Below, one piece after another: positions 16,771-25,038 of a DNA stretch of 64,000 bases. The stretch comes from Nostoc sp. 'Peltigera membranacea cyanobiont' N6. Its GTDB lineage: Bacteria; Cyanobacteriota; Cyanobacteriia; Cyanobacteriales; Nostocaceae. Numbering within the stretch: the first letter of the stretch is position 1; every line of letters starts with the position of its first letter. The translations under genes were made by a program, and so were the position numbers. The DNA lies in contig NZ_CP026681.1 in the NCBI RefSeq assembly GCF_002949735.1, positions 8,028,501 to 8,092,500 of the forward strand, written 5' to 3'. The notes under the pieces are model-generated. The model was not told the DNA's origin, ran no database searches, and saw only the letters and a program-made list of their open reading frames with translations.

Positions 16771-19518
16771 TTAACTACTGCGTAAGTTAGCCACTAACTG
16801 ACGGGCAAATGCAGAAATAGCTTCATATTTATCTGTGTGAACTTGCATCATTTTGCTCCGCGCAGTTTGTTCAGATGGGTTATTCGCAACTGCTGCCAAT
16901 TGTTCGTAACCTGGATAATAACGGCAGAATGTATAAATACCGTTATCATCTAACAGCCATTGGCTATAAACGCCTTCTTTGCGTGGGAAAAAGCTTTCTG
17001 AGGCATTACGAGAAATAATATTACGGGGATATTTTAAGATGTCTGCAAAACTATCCACTGCAACTGGCTGAATGCGTCCAATCAATCGTGTTGTCAAGTT
17101 TTGCAAAATTTTAGATGCAGCTTTAGATTTGGCAATGGTGTCAGGATCTTGTCCTGATAAGATAACTCTGATACCGGCTTTAGCGCCGTTAGCACAAATT
17201 CTACCAACTAAGTCGGAAATTTGCTCAAATTCAAATAAAATTGGTGCTTCGTCAATGAAGAATATAGAAGCTGGACTACTTAATGCGCGTCGTAATGCTG
17301 CTGAATAGGCACTCAGAGATAGTACGGCTGCATCTTCACTATCTGATAAGTTCCTGAGAGCAAAAACTAAAAGTTGTGCATCGGTAGGAAAGCTAGATGG
17401 TGCGGAAATAGCTTGTCCCACACGGCTAGAAAGCCAAAACCGCAAGCGTAGTTGAATTTGACTGAGAGCGTCTTCTACTCTGCCACTTAAAGACTCTAGC
17501 TGCAAGTGTTCTGGCGAACAGAAATAGAGAAAATCTTTTAAGGTAGGGGTTTTTTGCCAAGCAAGAGTACCAAATCCTCCCGCCATCGCTTGCCGATATC
17601 GCTCTTTGATGCCTTCATCTGTAAAGAAGGCTTCTAGGGCCAAGTTGAGCAGCGATCGCACGGTTTGCGATAAAATTTGACTTTCAGTGGACGATCCTAA
17701 AACCATTGTCATTAACGCTGATTCTAGGAAGGCGGTATAATCGTTGAAGCGATCGCGTTGTTGTTCTGGATCTAGCGATCGTAAATCTGGCTGTTCAAAT
17801 AAGTTATTCGACTGTTTGGAAATATCAAAATAGGCTCCATTCCCCTCCATAAACTCTGTATAGTCTGTGAAAGTTGATGTGCCATCAGGTTTAGGGAAAT
17901 CTAACGCCACTACCGGAATGCCATGCGCCAAAGCCTGAGTTAAAATCCCTGATACCAACACCGATTTACCAGCACGAGTTGTAGCAAATAAAGCTAAATT
18001 TTTGTGTTGATTAAACAAATCTAAATGTACGGGTGTTCCACCTTCTTCTGCAATCAATTCAAAACCTTCTTTATCACCCCGTTTAGTTAAAACTAAAGGC
18101 ATTAATCCGGGAACTTCACTTGTTAAATATAGCTGGCGACGGTTAAAGGGTGTAGCTAACAAACCTTCCCAAACTATTGGTAGAGTTTGTAGCCAAATTT
18201 TCCAAGCATACTCAGTTTCTCTAATTACCCTTGCTGGACGTTGAAAACAGTTTTCAATATACCTTGTCGCCTCATCTAATTTTTCGACAGTGGGACGATG
18301 TACCAAAATAGCAATACTCGTATAAATCGGGACTGCACCTTCAAATAGTTGTTCTTGCGCCGCTATCGATTTTTTCAACTTCAATTGAGCGTTGACATCA
18401 ATAGTTTTACTTTTTTCTTGAGCCATGATTGTCGTCATGTTTGACTGCTTCAGCACTCGTTGCAGAGTCGTTTTCACCATTGCTGGATTTGCAGCCGTCA
18501 ATTCACAAAAAATTTCTGTATCTACTACTCTTTCTCTGGCCAACAGTTCCCATAAATAACGCAGTTGGGAAGATTTATTTGGCCAACCTCCCGGTTTTTC
18601 GAGAAATGATAGTGCGCCAATATAACGATTGTTAACATTAACCCAGCGACGGTCGGCACAAGGTACGCTAGACTCCATCAGCAGAGTTGTGCCGTGGATA
18701 TTGTCTATCAGCAATTTAGTACTAGCTAAATCTGAATTAACTTGCTCGTGCAGTCCTTGTTCATCTAAAGTCATCAACTGGGGAATATCTATTGGCTCTG
18801 TATCATTAAACCTTTTCCACACCTCTTTCCAGAGTTCATTCGCTGTCAAAGGTTTGACATCCAACCCCATTTGGTTAGATAAAATTTGTTCCCAGCGCAG
18901 AAAACCCTGCTTGTAAGCATTTGTGATTAGGGTTTCGATCCGCTGGTTTTCTACTTCTGAGAGTTCACCTTTGAATTTCAACCACCATGATTCAGCTTTG
19001 ACTAAGAGCTTCTCTATCCAATCATCCGCATGTTGCGAGTTAGATTCAATGGTGTAAGTGACATAAATTCGCAAAAATTTCGGCTTCCGAACACCAGAAA
19101 TAGTCAGTTCTTTGACTCTGGCTCTTTCGGCCATCAACAAATATTTAATATCTCGTGATGGCGCATTTCTGATTAGTAATGCTAATTCTTTTTGGCGCTC
19201 TTTATCGGAACTAAAAGATCCCAAATGCAGTGTCATTCTTTCACCGCTAGGGATATCTTTCAATCCAGCTTCAATGTTATTAAAAAGTGTATCGATTTGT
19301 TCGGGTCTTAAGGTAGTATGAATTCCCTTACAGTCAAAACCAAAAACAAAGCAAAATCGGTCTTTTTGAGTACCTTTTGTCAATAAATACGCGCCAATAT
19401 CGCGGCCATTCATGGCGACACGTAGCATTGTTGCCAGGTGTAAGGCATCTTCAAATGGTGTTAATCTACTTTCACTTCCGGCGATGCCGACGCTTTGTTT
19501 TCCGATTTTTTGCTTCAT
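16771..19518 (-). CDS. VirB4/TraC/TrbE-type secretion ATPase
   Basis: A 915-residue ATPase that energises assembly and transport in type IV secretion systems. Walker A is ATTRAGKSVLV near residue 514 and Walker B is SIFFIDEAP near residue 753. The N-terminal half contains the family's FGFDCKG and MTLHLG segments. ATG 19518 has GGAAG 6 bases upstream and is preferred to the longer frame beginning at 19578. The first 47 bases overlap the VirB3-like gene. This is the strongest single assignment in the block and anchors the interpretation of the others. Confidence 0.9.
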   Translation of the reverse strand: MKQKIGKQSVGIAGSESRLTPFEDALHLATMLRVAMNGRDIGAYLLTKGTQKDRFCFVFGFDCKGIHTTLRPEQIDTLFNNIEAGLKDIPSGERMTLHLGSFSSDKERQKELALLIRNAPSRDIKYLLMAERARVKELTISGVRKPKFLRIYVTYTIESNSQHADDWIEKLLVKAESWWLKFKGELSEVENQRIETLITNAYKQGFLRWEQILSNQMGLDVKPLTANELWKEVWKRFNDTEPIDIPQLMTLDEQGLHEQVNSDLASTKLLIDNIHGTTLLMESSVPCADRRWVNVNNRYIGALSFLEKPGGWPNKSSQLRYLWELLARERVVDTEIFCELTAANPAMVKTTLQRVLKQSNMTTIMAQEKSKTIDVNAQLKLKKSIAAQEQLFEGAVPIYTSIAILVHRPTVEKLDEATRYIENCFQRPARVIRETEYAWKIWLQTLPIVWEGLLATPFNRRQLYLTSEVPGLMPLVLTKRGDKEGFELIAEEGGTPVHLDLFNQHKNLALFATTRAGKSVLVSGILTQALAHGIPVVALDFPKPDGTSTFTDYTEFMEGNGAYFDISKQSNNLFEQPDLRSLDPEQQRDRFNDYTAFLESALMTMVLGSSTESQILSQTVRSLLNLALEAFFTDEGIKERYRQAMAGGFGTLAWQKTPTLKDFLYFCSPEHLQLESLSGRVEDALSQIQLRLRFWLSSRVGQAISAPSSFPTDAQLLVFALRNLSDSEDAAVLSLSAYSAALRRALSSPASIFFIDEAPILFEFEQISDLVGRICANGAKAGIRVILSGQDPDTIAKSKAASKILQNLTTRLIGRIQPVAVDSFADILKYPRNIISRNASESFFPRKEGVYSQWLLDDNGIYTFCRYYPGYEQLAAVANNPSEQTARSKMMQVHTDKYEAISAFARQLVANLRSS

Positions 19519-19843
19519 GGTTAACTTCCAGTAAGCTTTGATAACGAGCAAAGCCTCTTGTCCAAGCGGGAACGCCAATAAATTTACTTAAAAAACTCCA
19601 ACTCCTACCACCAGTTAAAATCCACCAAGTTCCTATTCCCCAACCAGTAATTAGTACTGTCCACAACCATTTTTGAAATTCTTCTTGGAAAAGACCTCCA
19701 AAAATTCCATTAATAATAAAATAGGAGGCTAAGGCAATTACCGTCCAAGGAAGAATTTGGTCGGCAGGAATTGGCCCTAACGAAGGTTGGCTTCCCAGAA
19801 CCTGATTAACTGGACGAAATTCTTGTTCCCGCTCTTGAGACAT
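19472..19843 (-). CDS. small membrane protein, VirB3/TrbD/TraL-like
   Basis: A 123-residue protein with two hydrophobic segments (about residues 30-50 and 60-78), a proline-containing N-terminus and a strongly basic tail (KNRKTKRRHRRK). VirB3-family proteins are short, bitopic and encoded immediately before VirB4, exactly as here, with a 47-base overlap. Start ATG 19843 lies 14 bases after the upstream stop. Sequence similarity cannot be judged by eye, so the call is positional. Confidence 0.6.
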   Translation of the reverse strand: MSQEREQEFRPVNQVLGSQPSLGPIPADQILPWTVIALASYFIINGIFGGLFQEEFQKWLWTVLITGWGIGTWWILTGGRSWSFLSKFIGVPAWTRGFARYQSLLEVNHEAKNRKTKRRHRRK

Positions 19844-19857
19844 TTTAAATATCTGAA

Positions 19858-20478
19858 TTATTTACTGCTGTCGCCAATTACAAAGCGTGTGAGTACATCA
19901 GCAATAGTAACAGCAACAACCACTAATAGGGGAGTCCTAGCGATGCTTTGCCAATCTTCATCTTTCCGCACTGCGTTAATCACGCCAACCAGGGAGATTG
20001 CAATATAGAGTAAGTAAATTGCCCGCAACACATTAAATATCAAACTTACTGCTGTGTTGCTACCACCACTATTTGTTGTAGAACCATCACTTAAGGTTTT
20101 TTTGAAAAACTTTTCAGCTTCTCCAAAAAACTGTGCTTGTGCAGGGGCTGCAAAACAGTCTAACCAATATAAACTCAGAACGATCGCTGCTGCTAAAATT
20201 TGTAATAGTATTAGCGATCGCCTGGGTAAATTCAACTGCTGCCCAACTTGCTGGGTGATGACTGCAATTAAACTACCAACCAGTAAACAAAAAAGCAGGA
20301 TAGGACTTTTTAGGCTAATAACGCTTACAAGTACAGCACAAGCAATCAAAAAAGGTACAGATTCAACCAAAATAATCAAGCTGGATTCCAATCCCAGCCT
20401 TAACTTATGAGATCCTTTGACAGCGCTACCAGTTAAAGCTTTGAAAAAGTTTCTCTTGTGAGAACTTTGTCTAGACAT
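19858..20478 (-). CDS. VirB2/TrbC-like pilin candidate with an N-terminal membrane extension
   Basis: A 206-residue protein. Residues 25-75 hold two hydrophobic segments. A third (about 83-110) ends in a signal-peptidase-like site, FAAPAQAQ. The remainder (about 100 residues) has two hydrophobic helices separated by a short basic loop, NAVRKDEDW, the layout of VirB2/TrbC pilins. It is the first gene of the block, as VirB2 usually is. AGGA lies 10 bases before ATG 20478. The long N-terminal membrane region is atypical; either the pilin is released from a longer precursor or this is a different polytopic subunit. Confidence 0.55.
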   Translation of the reverse strand: MSRQSSHKRNFFKALTGSAVKGSHKLRLGLESSLIILVESVPFLIACAVLVSVISLKSPILLFCLLVGSLIAVITQQVGQQLNLPRRSLILLQILAAAIVLSLYWLDCFAAPAQAQFFGEAEKFFKKTLSDGSTTNSGGSNTAVSLIFNVLRAIYLLYIAISLVGVINAVRKDEDWQSIARTPLLVVVAVTIADVLTRFVIGDSSK

Positions 20479-20572
20479 TTGCTAATTTTCCTATGGTGTA
20501 CTTGAGTGTTGGTTGTCTAAAATTTTACAGCTATCATGATTTTACATGATTTAACACTTAATTTATCCTTAA

Positions 20573-20578
20573 ATTATA
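20573..20578 (-). promoter_or_regulatory. possible -10 element for the VirB-like block
   Basis: TATAAT on the reverse strand, about 95 bases upstream of the first gene. No recognisable -35 hexamer lies at 17 bases. Many cyanobacterial promoters keep only the -10, but in AT-rich sequence this word also occurs by chance. Confidence 0.25.
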
Positions 20579-20664
20579 AAGTTCAGCAAAGTTCTATACT
20601 ATACATAAATTCGTATTAATTTAAGTTAACAAAACATTAATACTTATTTAATGCGGAGGATAAA

Positions 20665-20773
20665 AAACGAACCGCATACACCTGCGGGGAAGCAAGCTAC
20701 GCGCAGCGTCTCCTTAGAGAAGGACACATAGACGCGGAGTGGCTTCCCGCAGGGTAGGACACAAAGGAAGAGG
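20665..20773. repeat. compound nested repeat
   Basis: Blocks AACGAACCGCA, GACACATAGACGCGGAG and GACACAAAGGAAGAGG, read together, look like one dispersed repeat interrupted twice: by about 46 bases at 20677-20722 containing CCTGCGGGGAAGC, and by 18 bases at 20740-20757 containing GGCTTCCCGCAGG, which is nearly its reverse complement. Confidence 0.65.
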
Positions 20774-21790
20774 ATTTAAAAGGGTTTTTGTGTCAGTTAC
20801 GTATATTTTTGCCAAATTGGGATGCTCCCATTGGCTTTGCCTTCAGTAATACACATGGTGCGTTATGAACTCCGTTCTAACACACCCTACAATATCTAAT
20901 TTTGTTCAAAAATCAAATAGTAATCCGATAAGACTCATATTTCATTTTTCAAAAACTTATTACAATTCAAAGAACCTTCTTTTCTGTTGGCTCTTGCCTC
21001 TTGCTTATTTACGCAAATAATTATGGGTACGACATACTGGGCGAAGAGACATCAAATCACACTACTTAGTATATAAGTGAAACTTTCATATTTTCCTCTG
21101 GTTAAATTAATAAAAACTCTACGAAAACTACTTTCAAAACAGCTATAGATTCAATAAATTATTCTAATTGTTTTTCTTAATCAATCCATAATGTAATCAT
21201 GATTTGAGCTTTACCTTAAAGCTATACTGTTGATTTTGTTGGCAAAATTTAACAGCTATTAGCTATAGCAATGCTGAAAGATTTATGAAATACTAATTTT
21301 CTTTATTTCGTACCATAGCGGTAGTTTGTCGCAAACTGCTGTGCATATACATTAAAGAAAATAATTTTCGTAATTCGGATCAAAATGCCATCTTGAATGA
21401 AGTAAATTTGTAAAATAAAACATGACTTTATTAAGAGGAAATAAGAGATTAATAATTGAACTTGAGGCATAATTCATAATCTCTATTAACTACTCCCTTA
21501 TACTAAAGGCATTGAATATTTACTTATACAAACTTACTTTATAAGCGGAGAGTATTTCAATAGCAAAAATTATGTGATGGGGTGTATTACCAATAGTTAA
21601 ATACACTCAAGATATCTAATGTTTTGCTTTCTCTACACTCTTCAATTGTTTATGCAAGCTTTTGATTGATAAATAACCTTTTTAATGTAATTCTTTGCGA
21701 TTAGAGAAGGTTATTTATAATTACCAGTTTGACAATTGACTTAGATTTATTAGGGTTTAACATCCTAAAATTAACTTGAAGGAGCTTGAC

Positions 21791-23191
21791 ATGGTTTTCT
21801 ATCGCGATCGTCAATTGACCTCTTTGGCAAGTTCAATTTCTGTACTTGCTATAACAATTGGTTTAGTAGCAGGTCAATCTGTTAGTGAGAAATCTCTAGC
21901 TCAGACCTCCACTACTCCTCCTCCAACTGGAGTAACCTCCATAAATGGTGCAGGTGCAAGCAGTGTAAATACTTTGTTTGTTGGTACAGGAACTACCTAT
22001 CCTCTTGCCCCAAAAGGCTCATGGTTTAACGCTTACGGCGTTGGAAATCCTCCAACCCTAAACAATAATGTACCCCCAGCCATAGCCGGATTTCCCAACG
22101 GAACCTATGGCCCAGTCAATACGAGCGTCACATTTAGATATGCTTCGGTTGGTAGTGGTACAGGAGTAACATCTTTTCTGACTCAAACCCCACCACCTGC
22201 GACTGGTGCTACAATCAACGCCCCAGTTTCTTTTGCAGCTACTGACGCTCCCCTAACAGGCGCAGAAAGAGTTACTGGCAGTCCCAACGATGTTCCCACC
22301 CCCGCAGGTACGCCCCAAAACCCAGTTCCATACATTCAAATACCTGTGATAAGTGTCGGAATCGCGTTATCTTACAACCCCAGTGGTCTAAATGTACCAG
22401 CAGCTGGAATTAAGCTTTCACGAGCTACTTATCTGGGTATTCTTAACGGCACAATCACAAATTGGAACGATCCCAAAATTAAGGCGGATAACGGTGGCGC
22501 AATCATTTCAGTAAATAAGCCCATCGTTGTAATCTATCGTAGTGATAGTAGTGGTACAACTTTTGCTTTAAGCAGTCATCTGAAGGCAGCATTTGGTGCT
22601 GCATGGAACAGAGGGGTTGGTGAAAAAAGTATTAGTTCCGCCACTATACCCAATCCACTACCAGCTAATACAGTTGTTTGGCCAACTACTTTCCAATCTG
22701 CTTCAGGTGGTGGAGGTGTAGCTACCAAGATTAAAGCTACTGCTGGTGCAATTGGTTATGTGGATAGTGCTACGCGGTTAGCTAATAGTCTGCAAGCTGC
22801 TGTCTTACAGAACAAGTCACTTGCTTATACTGCCATCTCAACAACTACAATTTCCAATGCTTTTGTAGGTGCGACTGACCAAGATACAAATGCTCGGCGG
22901 ATTAAACTCGTAGTCACCGATCCAACCAGCGCAACTGCTTATCCGATTGTTACCGCAAGCTACTTGCTATTTTATGATAAATACGCAAATGCTAGCATAG
23001 CAACTGGTATTAAAGGATTCATCAACTGGGCTTTAGGAGTACCACCTGTTCCAGCACCAGCAGATGTGACAACCAACCCAAACTCTATAGCTATAGCTCG
23101 TGGATATGCGCCTCTGCCTGATACCATTAAAAATCAGGCTCGAACCCTTGTAAACACTTACGTAGATACTACTTTTAACCCAGCTCCATAA
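21791..23191 (+). CDS. PstS-like phosphate ABC transporter substrate-binding protein
   Basis: 466 residues from ATG 21791, which AAGGAG at 21779-21784 precedes by 6 bases; a TTG at 21776 is rejected because it overlaps that site. The signal region (LASSISVLAITIGLVAG) leads to a mature protein of the PBP-like type II fold. Phosphate-binding segments resemble those of PstS: SINGAGASS near the N-terminus, a VSFAATDAPL segment, and the IYRSDSSGTTFALS loop. Pro/Thr/Asn-rich insertions near residues 50-100 lengthen it beyond the usual 320-380. No pst permease or ATPase genes are near, so it may be a stand-alone phosphate binder. A terminator follows. Confidence 0.85.
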   Translation: MVFYRDRQLTSLASSISVLAITIGLVAGQSVSEKSLAQTSTTPPPTGVTSINGAGASSVNTLFVGTGTTYPLAPKGSWFNAYGVGNPPTLNNNVPPAIAGFPNGTYGPVNTSVTFRYASVGSGTGVTSFLTQTPPPATGATINAPVSFAATDAPLTGAERVTGSPNDVPTPAGTPQNPVPYIQIPVISVGIALSYNPSGLNVPAAGIKLSRATYLGILNGTITNWNDPKIKADNGGAIISVNKPIVVIYRSDSSGTTFALSSHLKAAFGAAWNRGVGEKSISSATIPNPLPANTVVWPTTFQSASGGGGVATKIKATAGAIGYVDSATRLANSLQAAVLQNKSLAYTAISTTTISNAFVGATDQDTNARRIKLVVTDPTSATAYPIVTASYLLFYDKYANASIATGIKGFINWALGVPPVPAPADVTTNPNSIAIARGYAPLPDTIKNQARTLVNTYVDTTFNPAP

Positions 23192-23263
23192 TTGCGTGAA
23201 TACCGTTTTTGGTATTCATCTTCCTTGTCTCTCAAAAATGTTGACAAGGGCATGAAAGTTATG

Positions 23264-23299
23264 CCCCAAGATTATGTTTAGGATCTTGGGGTTTTATTT
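23264..23299 (+). terminator. rho-independent terminator of the PstS-like gene
   Basis: Perfect 9-bp stem CCCCAAGAT (23264-23272) / ATCTTGGGG (23283-23291), 10-base loop, followed by TTTTATTT. It lies about 70 bases after the stop codon. Confidence 0.85.
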
Positions 23300-24068
23300 A
23301 GGCAATCTATATCAATAGCTTGTAATAATACCCTAAATTTTTAAAAAATATTACTGAGAAAATATGCGGATACACATCATATTTAAAAGATAAAGTTAAG
23401 TATTCTATCAATTTTTCTAATTCAAATCCAGATAGTCTGTTGAATATTTTTAACCATCAAAAAAGGTGAACAAAGGAGTATTGGCATCGCCAATGGATGA
23501 ATCTCACAACTACCATCGGCTTGTTCGTCTTTAGCATTTTTGCGTGGTAGCATCTGGGGTTGGGCACTGACTACAAGCTAAAATAAAGATTTAAGCGAAC
23601 CAAAAGCAGTCCCCACCTTACTTTATAAGATGCTGCGATCGCACTAACTATTCATCTTCTGTATCTTTAATTATCTAAAAGTCAGAATGGAATACAACCT
23701 TACTGCTGTGGTAGCTTAACATCCATAGGGTCATACATAGTTGAAAAAGTTCAATCGTCAACTATGTTATAATGAGATAGTTGAGAAATATTTTCGGTCA
23801 TGTAACTGACTATCTAGAGGCTTCTCCGAATCTAAATCTCTACAAACTTGGGTTCTGGAGGTGTTTTGTGTCAGTTTATATTGCAAAATTTATCTTTTAA
23901 AGATGAGAGTCTTTAAATATTGCGAAAATTTAAATTTTTAGCGAACAGAAGTGTAGTGTAGTACCTTGCGTGAAACTAATACCTCTCACTTTCAAAAAAT
24001 GTGCTAAAAAGAACAGACAAGTTTAGTGTGTCACAAATCCAGACAACATACAGATAGTACTTGAACTT
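23300..24068. other. intergenic region, no supported gene
   Basis: About 770 bases. It contains one HIP1 octamer near 23637, a partial palindrome around 23735-23765 (AGTTGA...TCAACTA) with a TATAAT word at about 23768, and a reverse open frame of about 43 codons at 23424-23555 that I could not support. The right end must contain the promoter of the following small gene. Confidence 0.45.
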
Positions 24069-24497
24069 ATGCCAACGGATATAATTACCCGTCCTGAGTC
24101 CCTCACAGAAGATTGTTTCTTTACTTATGCCCTTGGGACTGATTTGCACGATACTCAATCGACAGCCCAATATTTACGCAGAATCAGAAAAGAAGATAAA
24201 CCCTATATCGACATAGCTGTTTCTCCCAGACCGGGCTATCGGTTTGAGGTTTGCCTTATTCCTGTTGAAGGGTTCGCAAAAGAAACAATATTGACAAAAG
24301 ACGGGTTCGCTAAAGCTTTAGCGATTATTTGTGCTGTATCTAATAAAGCTAGGAAACGATTCCCTTCAGGAAATGGACAAGAAATTGTCCGGTGTCAATT
24401 TAGCAACTTAGCTGATGCAGTCGCTGTAGCGAACAGATTGTCTGCATTGCCCTCTGATATGTACGAAACTCTTGCCAAGCTACCAAATGCTTTGTAA
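24069..24497 (+). CDS. hypothetical protein
   Basis: A 142-residue soluble protein starting MPTDIITRPESLTED. No signal peptide, membrane span or recognised motif; it has an alternating beta/alpha look (YIDIAVSPRPGYRFEVCLIPV, then helices) and a C-terminal helix pair. It precedes the DUF3134 gene by about 200 bases in the same direction. Codon use is normal for the window. I do not recognise its family. Confidence 0.6.
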   Translation: MPTDIITRPESLTEDCFFTYALGTDLHDTQSTAQYLRRIRKEDKPYIDIAVSPRPGYRFEVCLIPVEGFAKETILTKDGFAKALAIICAVSNKARKRFPSGNGQEIVRCQFSNLADAVAVANRLSALPSDMYETLAKLPNAL

Positions 24498-24695
24498 GAT
24501 TGTGTTCGCTTGAAGATTTATGATTAAGACTGACGCAAAGACATTTTAATGGTAAGTAGACGGACAAGAGAATAAAAAACTCAATAGTTCATATTTCGTC
24601 TGTTACGAAAAGTTTTGTATAACAAGCTTTTTAAGCTTAATGTACAATTTTTGTGTTTTTGTACTGTTACCGATAATTCAAAGTGAGCCTTTTTT

Positions 24696-24929
24696 ATGCC
24701 TATCAGCCCTTTGCGTGAAGAACCTCGTAACCAACGAGCGCCTGTAATTCGTACAAGTAATGAATTTATTCTTTTAGAATGGCTAAAGTCAACTGGTCGT
24801 CTAATCGAGCGCGAACATCAAGAATCTGAGTATCTAAATGAAGTAGAAGAAATTTCAGAAATGATCGACCTTGACGATATTCCTTACGATCATGATGATG
24901 ACGATTCTGATATGGAAATAGAAGCGTAA
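24696..24929 (+). CDS. DUF3134 family protein
   Basis: A 77-residue acidic protein. The N-terminus (LREEPRNQRAPVIRTSNE, followed by LLEWLKSTGRL) matches the short cyanobacterial DUF3134 family, and the C-terminus is a run of acidic residues (DHDDDDSDMEIEA). Function is unknown. A hairpin with a short T-tract lies about 55 bases after its stop. Confidence 0.8.
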   Translation: MPISPLREEPRNQRAPVIRTSNEFILLEWLKSTGRLIEREHQESEYLNEVEEISEMIDLDDIPYDHDDDDSDMEIEA

Positions 24930-24984
24930 TTCGTAATTCGTAATGACTGTACAGTAGGCGTTTAATTTTCGCTGAAATGCTAAG

Positions 24985-25018
24985 ATTCCCGATTTTTTTA
25001 GAGAATTCGGGAATTTTA
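24985..25018 (+). terminator. hairpin between convergent genes
   Basis: 8-bp stem ATTCCCGA (24985-24992) / TCGGGAAT (25007-25014) with a 14-base loop, then TTTAG. It could end transcription of the DUF3134 gene; strength is modest because the T-tract is short. Confidence 0.55.
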
Positions 25019-25038
25019 GTATTAAAATGCGAGTGGGC

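Larger units (their letters stand above)
20479..21790. other. 1.3-kb gene-free region between divergent transcription units
   Basis: Separates the VirB-like block (reverse) from the PstS-like gene (forward). It holds a compound repeat at 20665-20773, a GGTGCGTTA-type repeat at about 20851-20892 (related to 33288-33318), and a long AT-rich stretch with no open frame. No tRNA or terminator was found. Its length suggests unrecognised regulatory or non-coding RNA content, or decayed sequence. Confidence 0.55.

Noticed and set aside
21755..21778. Two TTAAC words upstream of the PstS-like gene, considered as a Pho box
   Set aside because: The words are 14 bases apart rather than the 11 expected of PHO-box direct repeats, and they abut the ribosome site.
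23424..23555. Reverse frame of about 43 codons (MLPRKNAKDEQADG...)
   Set aside because: Codon pattern looks protein-like and might be a gene fragment, but I could not match it to any family and it has no supporting start signals.
23735..23815. Promoter with TATAAT near 23768
   Set aside because: The nearest TTGAAA is 21 bases upstream, too far, and the next gene starts 300 bases downstream.
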